Shown piece by piece: positions 48,674 to 59,869 of a DNA stretch of 64,000 bases. Where the stretch lies: positions 20,056,675 to 20,120,674 of the forward strand of contig CM063506.1 of assembly GCA_032207245.1 (NCBI GenBank). The letters run 5' to 3'. Origin of the DNA: Pardosa pseudoannulata (lineage: Eukaryota; Arthropoda; Arachnida; Araneae; Lycosidae). The first letter of the stretch is position 1, and every line of letters starts with the position of its first letter. Made by a program: the position numbers and the translations under genes. Below the pieces are notes generated by a model. The model saw only the letters and a program-made list of their open reading frames with translations. It made no database searches and was not told the DNA's origin.

Positions 48674-49805
48674 AAAGAAGTAAAATTATATAAGAATTAA
48701 ATTAAATTTTTAAATTTAAAATACTTATTAGCGATTAAAAAAATGTAAATTGAATTTCAAAAATTGTATACATTTTTTATTTAACATTAATATTAAAAGA
48801 TAATAAAATTGTATTACTTTGAATGTAGATATGAAATAATTGGTATTTTACACACAAAGGAAGTAAACATCTAGGAATGTTAATAAATTTTAAAACCATA
48901 ATAGCGGTTTTAATACACAATTTTGATGTTTTAACCCAGGAATGATTTTTAATACATTTCAAACTTCAATATTAAAACTATTTTCATATACTTTTTGTTT
49001 TAACCAGAGCAAAATAACTTCCAATAAAATTAAGTATAAATACCTCCTCTAATTTTTATTTTAATATTACATCCATCTCTATTTATAAAAAGCGATTCTA
49101 CTACAAATGTGTGTGTATATGATATATGTATATTTATTTGACTTGTCTAGGTCTACAAACAGAAGAGCTGTGATTAGCATGATTAAAATATTAATACATG
49201 TTAAGTAAAATTGAATAAATATATAAATGATTTTACATACCTTTGGGTTTTAATTCCCCGTCTTTCTGCTCCCATAAAATCCGGTTTTTTTTTCCCCAAG
49301 AACGAAAACATTGATATCATGTCAATTTTCGGAGGTTGTCCGACTGTTCTTTGGTAAATTCAGGTAGAAGAGACATTTATATAAATCGAGGTAATTAAGC
49401 TACCGAGATCGATAAAACAAACCTTAAGGTTTAAATAAAAATAAATTTTGATAGCTAGAAAATGTCAAGAAATTGCAAAAATAACATCGGAAAATAGTGT
49501 ACGCTTACAAGTAATAAGAAAATATTGGATATCGTGAACTACGACGTCACAACCAATCACAGAGTGCTTTGATGTCACGTGATTTTCGCTTAACTTTAAA
49601 ATTAATTTTTAAAATGATGGACCCAGTATTTTACATTTCCGAGAACATTTTTGGAATCTACGATTCTGGATTTATCAGAAAAATACTAAGTTGTTCGAAT
49701 CCCCCACATGTGCAAATTCCTCATTCTTGTTATATACTGAAGAGAAAAAAAACCTGGTATAGGCATGCATATGCAAATAAAGAGATAAGGAACCAATCAG
49801 AATAC

Positions 49806-49851
49806 GGCATTGCAGTCTTTCATGGCATTGCAGTCTACGGCATTGCAGTCT
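49806..49851 (+). repeat. Three copies of ggcattgcagtct
   Basis: Exact 13-mers start at 49806, 49824 and 49839 with spacers of 5 and 2 bases, just upstream of the Tc1 remnant. Confidence 0.9.
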
Positions 49852-49852
49852 G

Positions 49853-50330
49853 CATGAATCCATGGACTCCAACAGAGGACTGTTGGAGTTGGTGGAGGCT
49901 CTGAGATGGTATGGGGGGCGTTCATTTTGAATGATATGGGACCCCTGATACGTCTAGATACGACTCTGTTAGGGGACACGTACGTGAGCATCCTGTCTGA
50001 TTACCTGCAACCATTCATGTCCATTGTGCATTCCGATAGACTTGGGGAATTCCAGCAGGACAATGCGACACCCATCCAGAATTGCTACAGAGTGGCTCCA
50101 GGAACACTCTCCTAACTTTAAACATTTCCACTGTCCACCAAAATTCCCAGACAAATACATTGAGCATATCTGGGATGCTTTTCAACATGCTGTCCAGAAG
50201 CGATCTCTCGTACTGTTAGGAATTGATGGACAGCCCTGCAGGATTCATGGTGTCATTTACCTCCACTGTTTCAGACATTAGTCGAGTTCATGTCGCGTTG
50301 TGTTGTGGCACTTCTACGTGTTTGCGGAGG
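49853..50330 (+). pseudogene. Tc1-like transposase remnant
   Basis: Frames show GVGGGSEMVWGAF, GPLIRLDTTLLGDTYVSILS, LGEFQQDNATP (the second Asp of the DDE triad), then after a frameshift RIATEWLQEHSPNF, FPDKYIEHIWDAFQHAVQKR and worn C-terminal residues. In Tc1 transposases the third acidic residue lies in the PDxNxIEHxWD region, which here reads PDKYIEHIWD. The N-terminal DNA-binding part is missing. It is dead: two frameshifts and no start. Confidence 0.82.
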
Positions 50331-50932
50331 CCCTGAGCGATATTAGGCAGTTTTTTTTCTCTCTCTCTTCAGTTTATTTTTCCAATCTTTACTTTTCTAG
50401 CCATTCAAATTAAAATCAAGTCGAAAATCGTTGAGTTAGGTTTTTTTTTTTGCCGATTCTCACAACCAAAGGCTGAATTTTATGATTTCTACGTGACGCA
50501 TTTTTTGATTTGCTCTAAACCAGAAGTAAATTCTTATAAGAAATCATTTCGATTTAACCGCCCTTGTATTCAATTTTGCGGCCAAATATTTTAATAGACA
50601 TAGCGGAACCGTTGTCTTAGTCTCTCTCCCGTGAGAAGATAAGCTAAGAGTTTACCACTCTTCAGACATGACATTTTCTCAACAAAACAGATGCCTGGTA
50701 ATTTTTGACTATATAACACGTGTTTAGCGTCCTCCCGACTTCGAGGTGAGGATAATAAAGGATTTAATACGTATTTGCCTCCTCTTTGAATTCTGAGAAA
50801 GTGCGTTCCACAACATGAATACAATATGTTAAGCATTGCTAAGCAAGCCCTGGTAATAAAAAAAAATATGGGCTTTATCTAACGTAATAGGTGAAAGTAA
50901 TTTTACCGGTTACACATACATATTTCTCTAAA

Positions 50933-51820
50933 TCCCCTATATAATAATAGCCTAAGTTATCTGTCCGTCTGTCCTCGAATTTATGATAGCGGCATCCATA
51001 TTGGATTTTCGATGAGTTAGAGTTAGAAAAATTTAAAGCGAGTTTGAAAACGTTCGATATCCACCTCTTCCCCCGTTTAATGCCATTATTTCAAGCTCTA
51101 TTTTTCCCAGTTAAGAGCAAACGATTAAATTTATCAATTTATTACATAATACATAGGTAAAAATAACGTTTTTTCTAGCCTTATGACGTCATTCCTTTAA
51201 CAAGATCATTTAAGCCTTTCTTATTTTAAATTATTTAAATATCATCTGCATTATTTTCATACGTTTTATCTCAGAGCTTAGATACTACTTAAATAATCTT
51301 CTTCTATATTTCTCTTAAATAATAGATTAGGTACATATGTGATAATTTTAAATTGAATCATCGATTATTTTTTGTTGAAATTAAAATTTTATCACCGATA
51401 TTAACAACAAATTCTTTTCACAAAACTCTAGGAGTCTATTTCACGGACTAATAAATATCTAGCATTTAAGTTAAATATCTTTGAAAAATAATAAGTTTGT
51501 TCTTTTGAGCGTTTGTTTTTTATACATGACCCCACGGTTTGCGATCGATTCGCCAAATTTTGGACATCATTCATATATACCGCCAAATAATCACTGTCAG
51601 TATTAAAACCTCTGCTCTCCATCCCATCACGTAATATGACAAGATAAATTAAAGTTGGCAACTAACATGCGGTCAGTAAAGATAAACAAATTATTGAGCG
51701 TGTACCTGATAATTTTCAGCCAAAGAACAAACCAATTTTTTTACATGCCTTATAAAGTATTTTAGAATTCTAGAAATTAAAAAATTTTTCTGATCCCATA
51801 TGGCGGGCTATATATGGTAG
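50933..51820 (+). mobile_element. Helitron-like non-autonomous element, copy A
   Basis: Starts TCCCCTATATAATAATAG directly after an A and ends with a hairpin (atcccatatggcgggct) followed about ten bases on by GGTAG, directly before a T. This fits the Helitron layout 5'-TC, 3' hairpin then CTRR, insertion between A and T, with no duplication. 888 bp. No Rep/helicase frame. Confidence 0.6.
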
Positions 51821-52089
51821 TTTTTCTAGAATATCAGAGTATATTTTTATAAACCTCTCAGTTCTCTAGCAGTACAAAATTATTTCTTTCTTTCCCATAA
51901 TATTCTTCATTCTACTTTTTTCTTTTCCTTAGTTCCTCAAATATATTATGGCAAAGTTTTCAACAATTTTCAGAACTTTTATTTTTATTTATTTTTATGT
52001 AACTGATAAGAATTGAGATCGATAGCTGAAAACCAATTTCACTCAGCTATTAAGTTTCCCATTTCTCTATACTGTGTTAATCGCTATTA

Positions 52090-52738
52090 CAGGGCCGTAA
52101 CTAGGGCGTGGTAAAGATGGCATCTGCCACGGGCGCATAAGTCTTGGCGCCGCACCATGAAGAAAATGGGGTCCGAAAGAGAACAATTCGCCCAGAGTAG
52201 AAATATTGAAAAGTTGAAAAATAGTTTTTTTAATTATAAAATCCAATGTGTTTATAATTGATTTTTTAAAGATATTTTCTTATTTTTTAAAATTCTTCTA
52301 GAGACTAAACTTGTTATATATTCTTACAAAATGTTTATCAAGCAGTTCTAGTATGCTTTAATACAAATCCGGGTATTCGTTTTAAATTTTAAAGTCATTA
52401 AAACTAAATTTAAATTTAGAAATTCACCAATTTTCTATCAAAATTCAACGTTTGAATAAAAAATATTCTCTTCAAAAAATTATTTAGTCTATTAGCAAAA
52501 AAATATCTACAAAGAGTTTAAAAATATTTTTAAGTATTAATAACGTAAAAATAGAAGAAAAATTAAAAATCAATGTACTTGGAACATTTTAAGAATTAAC
52601 AAAATATTTGCGAGTTTATTCTGAAGAATATATGATAGAAAAAAAAATCATATTTACATATTTTCTCACTATATATAGTGGTAGGGGCACAGAACAGTTT
52701 TTTTGCCAAGGTCGCCAAAGGACCTAGTTACGGCCCTG
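52090..52738. mobile_element. hAT-type MITE 1
   Basis: 649 bp with perfect 15-bp inverted ends CAGGGCCGTAACTAG. Inside is a GC-richer left part (tggggtccgaaagagaac) and an AT-rich rest; no transposase. No exact 8-bp duplication remains. Confidence 0.82.
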
Positions 52739-53739
52739 ATTGCTAAATTAATGCGACGGTACAATTTGTTCAGAATTTCTATACCACTCATCAAAATTTC
52801 TCGAATCTGTGTCCAATTGCAACTCTAATTTTTCTGTTATCTTCCATAATTTTTATACTTCCCTTATTCACACTTCAGAGCTTTCATTTGTAAAGTAATT
52901 TAATCTGGTCCTTTATTCGACATTTTTCTCTACCGTTCAAAATTTCAACAGTGTTCTGTAAACACCATGATTTAAAGTTAAATGGAGCAAGACTTGTTTC
53001 GGTTCCACGAACTAGTGATCGAGATTTTTCTACTTTATATTAACCCAGAATTGTACCTAGCAGTTTAGAAAAATACGAGACAGCAATATTTCAGCTGAAT
53101 CATTTCTAACTTACTGGATGCCTGAATCATAAATTTGCATTTGTTAAAGGATAAATTTATCTGATTTAAAGGTGAATATTTTGTTCTCTTTAATATTGAT
53201 GGAAAGGGTAACATAATTGGTTTCTGCAGTGAACAATATTTTTCTACCTGTATATTGCAAGCTACAAAAACAAGGGGCATGGATGAAATTTTTAAAGCAG
53301 TGCCTAGAATTTTTTTTTTTTTTTTTATAAACTATACACATTCATATTTTTTTTACAAGAAATAAATATTTCTATATAATGGTTATATCAATTTTACGAT
53401 ATCCCATTTACATTATGACATGATTATCATTTTTAAATTATGACATTATCACTTTTACGTTATGACATTATCATTTTTACTCACCTGCATTAGGAAAATT
53501 ATGTTACGGAATCTGTCACGTGACTATGAATAAGTGAAAATCAAGGTCCAGGTAGTTGGTAGTTTACGGAGAAACTAGTTGTGAAAAAATGCACCACTTC
53601 AAGTTCCGAAAGAATAAAGATCAAAAACATAATTTATTGAATTAAGAAACAAGTTGCCAAACGAGAATTTAGTACGCTTACAGCAATTTTCGAAAAACGA
53701 AAGTAAAAAAGCTGTAAGGTGAGAAAATCGTTCACATAA

Positions 53740-54036
53740 AGGGCCCTCCACACTATGGTCCACTGCAAGCCATCACCACCGTCTGGAGGGGTATGGCTTA
53801 TCGTGGTCGATGGCGGCAGACGATAAAATAGCCTTGGCGAATGATGGCTTCGGAGGTGGTTGTTCTCCAAAGATCAAAGGCAGCCAGATGAGCAACTTAA
53901 GTGATCAGTAGACCCTATGGACGAATCCACGCGTTCGGCTCATTTAGTGGCCCATCGTGTGGATGCAACCCGTGAACCATCGTTCAAGGTAACCATCAGG
54001 AAGTGGTCAACAATTGGCCATAGTGTGGAGACTACA
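53740..54036. mobile_element. PIF/Harbinger-like MITE
   Basis: 297 bp, with ends sharing CTCCACACTATGG.CCA in inverted orientation and a TAA on both outer sides (53737-53739, 54037-54039), the 3-bp TWA target typical of Harbinger. Much less AT-rich than its surroundings; no long frame. Confidence 0.6.
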
Positions 54037-54569
54037 TAACAAAGCATATGTGAAAAATAACGAGTTGATTGATTAAGAGTCATCAATGTATAATTGCAAA
54101 TAAAGTCACCAAAAATGCTGAAAAGTCAACAAATTTAATGAGAAAATTTAGTCTCCAAATTTAGCTTCCTGTCGGTGGATTAAACGTGAAAAAGAAAAGG
54201 AATTAAAAAAGAACACATATTTGTATAGATATGTCTTTTTATTTTTATTTTCTAGTTCACTTAATTTAAAATGACATAGTCGATTAAAACCTTCACATTA
54301 TGTATGAATAATATATGTGTGTTTATACATCTAAAGAACAACACAGACAGATCCAAGCCTTATTCATTAAATGAACACAAACCCACCGGATGGAAGTGCG
54401 AAACTCTAACCTTCAACTAAGGAAAGTTAAAAGACTAAAAAATGAACAAGGGTATTATGAGTATAAGTAAGCGGTAATGTAAGTTAATGCTACAAATCTG
54501 AACAAACTTATCTGAAAATGTTTCACGGTATCATGAATGCTTTTGAACCATGAATTACGAATCATACGA

Positions 54570-55301
54570 CCACAGGACCACAGGATGGATGGGCGAACGG
54601 TGTTGCCTGGTCCAAGCCCTCAAACACCGCAAAAACTATTGCACAGACAGAAAAAACAGAACAGTGGTGAAACTAATATTGAGAGAGGGAATATTAAGTG
54701 GAGAGAAAAGTTGAACTAAAGTTCAACATAAGTGATAGACGCTCTTTCGAGTCGTCAGTAGTTTTAAGTTGATTATAGAGGTTTTTAAGGAAGTTAATTA
54801 GGGTCGAAATATTTTCGAACCCAAGAAGATTTTTGATTTCTAAGATGATTTTAGTAAGGCTAGCAAGTTCACACATGATAGAAGGATGATTATTATTAAT
54901 TATTTCATTAGGAGTAGTTTTACAATTTACTGAAGGGTTTGGAGCAGAAGAATTAGACTTATCATTTTTGGTAGCTAAGGCATACGATTTAATGCTATTT
55001 GAGGCAGTTATCGTAGAGTGAGAAGTTACAAAAGAATTGGGTTTGGGGGGAGGGGTTATTTTTGTTTATTTTAGGAAATTTTTCGCATCCTTTGTAGCTG
55101 GCAGGGTGTTTCCCGTTGCAATTACAGCATTTTACAAAATCTGACTCTCCTCGGACGAGGGGGCAATCACTAGTTAGATGTGAATCAGCGCACTTTACAC
55201 ATTTTGGTTTCATCCAGCAGTTGTTGCTATTATGAAAGAACTGTTGACATCTGTGACACTGAGGAACAGGATTGGGGTTTCTATATTTTTCAACTTGGAT
55301 G
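54570..55301 (-). pseudogene. LINE ORF1 (jockey-like Gag) fragment between 13-bp direct repeats
   Basis: Minus-strand frames read VEKYRNPNPVPQCHRCQQF, then CVKCADSHLTSDCPL and CCNCNGKHPASYKGCEKFPK: three CCHC knuckles and the HPASYKGC motif known from jockey-type ORF1 proteins. A frameshift near 55060 is followed by a C-terminal part in another frame (54694-54876) ending LSLMLNFSSTFLST. Both the N-terminal part and ORF2 are missing. Direct repeats acgaatcatacga (54557-54569, 55302-55314) flank the block. Confidence 0.75.
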
Positions 55302-55314
55302 ACGAATCATACGA

Positions 55315-56626
55315 TTTATTAATCAATATGATTTTAAATCAACAACTGTAGTACTGTAGTGGTAGATTACAAAATGGCTGTAATGAATTCTCCAAGAAAA
55401 GATTTTTCCCTATGTCATCCTTAAAAATTGTCTATTTTATTCCAATCAAGCGTTATGGCGGGATTTAGGTCGCCATTCTAAATTTTTTGTTGCATTCAAT
55501 TACTTTTATTTTACTCATCGTGTTTTAGATTTTTCCTTTATTATTCATCGTAAGTAAAGCTTCCAAATGACAACTTCTTTGCTGTTTTGTGCAAACTGAA
55601 TAATATAGAAGAATTCGGACAAAACAAGTCCTGTTAGAATTGAACCGGAACAGCAAACTACTAGTTGGAATGTAACCAGCCGAACAGTAGAGAAAGTGCA
55701 TGTTTGTAAACAAATACGAGTGCTGACTACAACTCAACTTTTCGTTGGCAAAACATTCCTTGGTTTCATTGTATCTCATGAGCTTCGATATGGATCACGT
55801 ATACAATAAAACTAAATTTTATTTAAGGGAAAGGGAAGGAAACATCAGAAGCTGGCCAAGTAATTCAAAATAAATTTTTTTAACACTTACAAAATTATAT
55901 ATATTTTTAAAAAATTAAACACTTTACACAGTACTATTAAGTATCACAGTCAAAGTGTAATTACTTTGATTATGTCAACAGGTACAATAAACTATTACAT
56001 AAATAAGACTTTAATAAAAATGTGCAAAACCTGATCATTTTAAGGACAAAAAATAATTACAGTTATAGGTACAGTACTTCTCACAAAAGAATAGAAAATA
56101 CATTAGAAATATGAAAAAAAAAACTTAGTGATAATAAAAAAATTCTTAGAGCATAATAATTTTATATAATCTATTACTTTTATATGATCTATAATCTTTT
56201 ATATTTTATTTCATGCATTAATTCTCGAAAAAGAACTTGGAGTGCAGTCTTGCCTTTTCAAAGCTTTTATCCAAAGCATTCGAGATGTAGAATCTTTAGG
56301 AAAGCAATAAAATCCAAAATTTCACCTTTTTTGAAACACTTAGTACAGCTATACGTACAACAGCTTGTCACCATTTTCAGATAATTGACAAAATTAAAAC
56401 CCCAATAACAAGCACAATCCGTAGGAAATTCAAATGTTTTGCCAACGAGGAAGTTGAGCTGCCATTTTTGCTGTACCTGACGTCATGCGCACATTCTCTA
56501 TACAGTAGCTTCTAAAAACAGATAACAGGTTTTCCTGTACCGGATCGGGATTCAACACTTTTAGGGCCTTAGACATTTTCTTTTTACCAGATCCTCTCTC
56601 TCTACTACAAGAAATAGGCTTGACTT
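55315..56626. other. Accessory DNA, no gene seen
   Basis: AT-rich, short open frames only (for example 55525-55779 minus), none with a recognisable motif. Confidence 0.4.
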
Positions 56627-56680
56627 CCTTTGATTTGGAACGCTACGGTCTACCTTTTTGCAACATGAGGGGCAATACCT
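56627..56680 (-). repeat. SINE tail fragment, copy 8
   Basis: Only the 3' tail of the family (ttggaacgctacggtctacc...gcaacatgaggggc) remains. Confidence 0.7.
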
Positions 56681-57050
56681 ACAAGAAATAAAGAAAAAAA
56701 ATAAAACGATAAATGAAACGAAGCTATATAATGTGAAAAACTTAGAAAAAAAAATCATAAATTTTTATTTATGGAAAATATTTAACTTATAACAGAACAT
56801 CTTAATTTATTTTAGCACGTAATTAAAAGACAAATGTGGGAAATAGTGCCAAAACATGGTCGCCAGGGCCAATTTAGGATTAATGGAATAAGATTAGCAT
56901 CTAAACACTAAATAGATAAAAATGGTTCAACTAAATTCAAAATGAAAGAAATAGTCGAAATTCAAATTTATAAAATGAAATAAATCAAACAAATATAATC
57001 AAAAAGAAAAAAAAAGTATTATTTGAAAGCACATTTTAAATGCTATTTTT

Positions 57051-57740
57051 CAGGGCCTTAAGTAGGGCGGGGCAAAGGTAGCATTTGCCACGGGTGCATC
57101 AGTCACTGGAGCGCTACACCGTGAGGAAAATGGGGTCCGAAAGAAGACAATTCGCCCCAAGTAGAAATAAAGAAGAGCTGAAAAATATTTTTTTATTATA
57201 GAATCAGATTTTATTTTTAAAATCCAAAATTAAAAAAAATTACTGCTTTATGAATTTTCTTATTTTTTAAAATGCTCCTAGAGATCAAACTTGTTATAGA
57301 TTCTTACAAAAGGTTTACCAAACACTCTTAATATGCCTCTATACAGATCCGGGAATTCGTTTTAAATTTTGAATTTATTGAAGTTATTAAAACTAAATTT
57401 AAATTTAGAAAATTCTCATTTTTTTTTTTATGAAAATTGAACGTACAAATAGAAAAAAATATTCCCCTTAAATAAACTATTCAGTTTATCGGCAAAGTAA
57501 TACCCCTAGAGTGTTCGAAAATATTTTTAAGTATTAATAACATAAATATAGAAGAAAAAATTAAAAATTAATATACTAGGAATATTTTAAGAATTAACAA
57601 AATATTTTAAGTTCATTCTAAATATATGATAAAGGAAAAAAAAAATATATTTATATATTTTATTACTATATGGGGTGGTAGGGGGGGGGCAGATCAGTTT
57701 TTTTTTTGCACGGGCACTAAAGTTCCTAATTATGGCTCTG
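57051..57740. mobile_element. hAT-type MITE 2 with 8-bp TSD
   Basis: 690 bp, same family as the element at 52090 (shared cagggcc start, tggggtccgaaagaa block and similar AT-rich body). An exact 8-bp duplication ctattttt lies on both sides (57043-57050, 57741-57748), which confirms the ends and the hAT type. The right end is more worn. Confidence 0.85.
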
Positions 57741-57774
57741 CTATTTTTAAATGCTATCATGTAATCTATGCCGA

Positions 57775-57880
57775 AACATCCATGGTTACGAACTATGGCT
57801 ACGAACATCCATGCCATAGTGGGATTCGAACCCAAGATCTCCTGTTCCGAAGGCCAGCACCCTAACCATTCGGCCGTCGT
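57775..57880 (-). repeat. SINE head, copy 9, inside a 17-bp inverted repeat
   Basis: The tRNA-like head with box B complement gggattcgaacccaag is present and the tail is missing. It is flanked by exact inverted copies of catgtaatctatgccga (57758-57774 and 57881-57897). Confidence 0.8.
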
Positions 57881-58205
57881 TCGGCATAGATTACATGGAA
57901 TAATCTATCATATCAGCTGAATTAAGTTACTTAAATGATTTTAATTGTTTTAACACGTAAGTAAAAGGGAAATGTATGGAATGGTTCCAAAATGATGTTG
58001 TCAAACTGAATTTGGATAAAAAATAAAAGCGTTTTCATTGAACTTCGAACCATTGCACCTACCATTCATTTCCAGTGTGTACCTGAATCCCCATGCGAAA
58101 CCCCATCAAGATCGGACCAGCCATTTTGGAATGTATAGTGAACACAGAGAGATCTATATAAAGGATTATATCTAAGGAAATGATTATATAGATAGATTAC
58201 ATGGA

Positions 58206-58372
58206 TTTGGTTTGGTTTGGGAGCGCTACGGTCTAGTTTTTGCAACACGAGCGCTAATGAGACAGGGACCTACTGCTTAAATCCGATTCCGAACGGCTAC
58301 GAACATCCATGCCATAGTGGGATTCGAACCCACGAACTCCGGTTCCGAAGGCCAGCATCCTAACCGTTCGGC
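58206..58372 (-). repeat. tRNA-derived SINE, copy 10, full length with TSD
   Basis: 167 bp between exact 14-bp direct repeats atagattacatgga (58192-58205, 58373-58386). Box B complement gggattcgaaccca, head taaccgttcggc, tail tttggtttggtttgggagcgc. Confidence 0.9.
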
Positions 58373-58617
58373 ATAGATTACATGGAAGATGTTTGGTTGG
58401 CATTCTACCGAAAAACTGAATTTTTTTTTCTTAGAAAAGAAATCAGTGCATAAATTAAATACAGTGATTCGTCTGTTATCCATCTTGTTCTACTGAAAAC
58501 TGAATGTCGGAATTCCTAATTAATTATGGTTATTAATTTTTAATTAAATGATTGTAATTAGAATATTAATAGCCACCAATGAAATCATTTTCTATCTAAA
58601 ATCATATTTATTATACA

Positions 58618-59869
58618 TCCCCTATATAATAATAGCCCAAGTTATCTGTCGGTCTGTCCTCGAATTTATGAAGCGGTTGGACCTAGAATGGATAGAGGAC
58701 TTCATTCAGAGCGAATAATGTTTATCTTCTCCTAAACTATCGATCGGATTCTAAAATAAATTTGTATAAATAGTCTTCATATCACAGCGAAAAATACTGT
58801 CGTCTTTAAAACGTTCGAAATCCAAGCCTTCCCTCCTTTTCGAGTGTTTAATGCCATTATTTCGAGCCCTATTTTCCCCGGTTAAGAGCGGGCGATTAAA
58901 TTTATCCATTTACCACTTAATAAATAGGTAAAGATAACAATATTTTCTAGCAATATGACGTCATTCCTTTAACCATCTCATTTAATCATTTCATATTTTA
59001 TATTATTTAAATATCGTCTACATTATTTAAATACCTTTTTAACACTGAAAGTAAATATGAAGTAAATAATTTTCTTTTATATTTGGCTTAAATAATGAAT
59101 TAGGTACATATGTGATAATTTTAAATTTAATCATTATTATATTTTATTGCAATGAAAATTTTATCACCGGTATTAACAACAAATTCTTTTCATATAAATC
59201 TAGGAGTCTATTTCACGGACTTATAAATATCTAACTTTAAAGTGATATATCTTTGAAAATTATTTAGAGTTATATATCTTTGAAAATTAAGAAGTTTGTT
59301 CTTTTATGTGTTTGTTTATTATACATAACCACACGGTTTGACTAAATGAATTCAATGTGATTCTAAACTGCATTAACAGTATCGGGAGACTTTAGAGGAG
59401 TATGAAGATCAATAAATTATTGAGCTCGTACTAAAAAACAAACGATTTTTTTTTGTATAGTACCTCACAGTTATTTTTTATTGCAATGAAAATTTTATCA
59501 CCGGTATTAACAACAAATTCTTTTCATATAAATCTAGTAGTCTATTTCACGGACTTATAAATATCTAACTTTAAAGTGATATATCTTTGAAAATTATTTA
59601 GAGTTATATATCTTTGAAAATTAAGAAGTTTGTTCTTTTATGTGTTTGTTTATTATACATAACCGCACGGTTTGACTAAATGAATTCAATTTGATTCTAA
59701 ACTGCATTAACAGTATCGTGAGACTTTATAGGAGTATGAAGATCAATAAATTATTGAGCGCGTACTAAAAAACAAACGATTTTTTTTGTATAGTACCTCA
59801 TAGAGTCCTTTACAATTGTGGAAAATTAAATACTTTACTGATCCCGTCATATGATGGGATATATGCTAG
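58618..59869 (+). mobile_element. Helitron-like element, copy B
   Basis: Starts TCCCCTATATAATAATAG after an A; ends with a hairpin (atcccgtcatatgatgggat) and CTAG, directly before the T of copy C. 1252 bp, longer than copy A because of an internal duplication of about 334 bp. No coding frame. Confidence 0.7.
59137..59803 (+). repeat. 334-bp tandem duplication inside Helitron copy B
   Basis: Two units (59137-59470 and 59471-59803) are almost identical, both running from ttttattgcaatgaaaattt to gtatagtacctca. Only a few bases differ, so the duplication is younger than the split from copy A, which has one unit. Confidence 0.88.
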
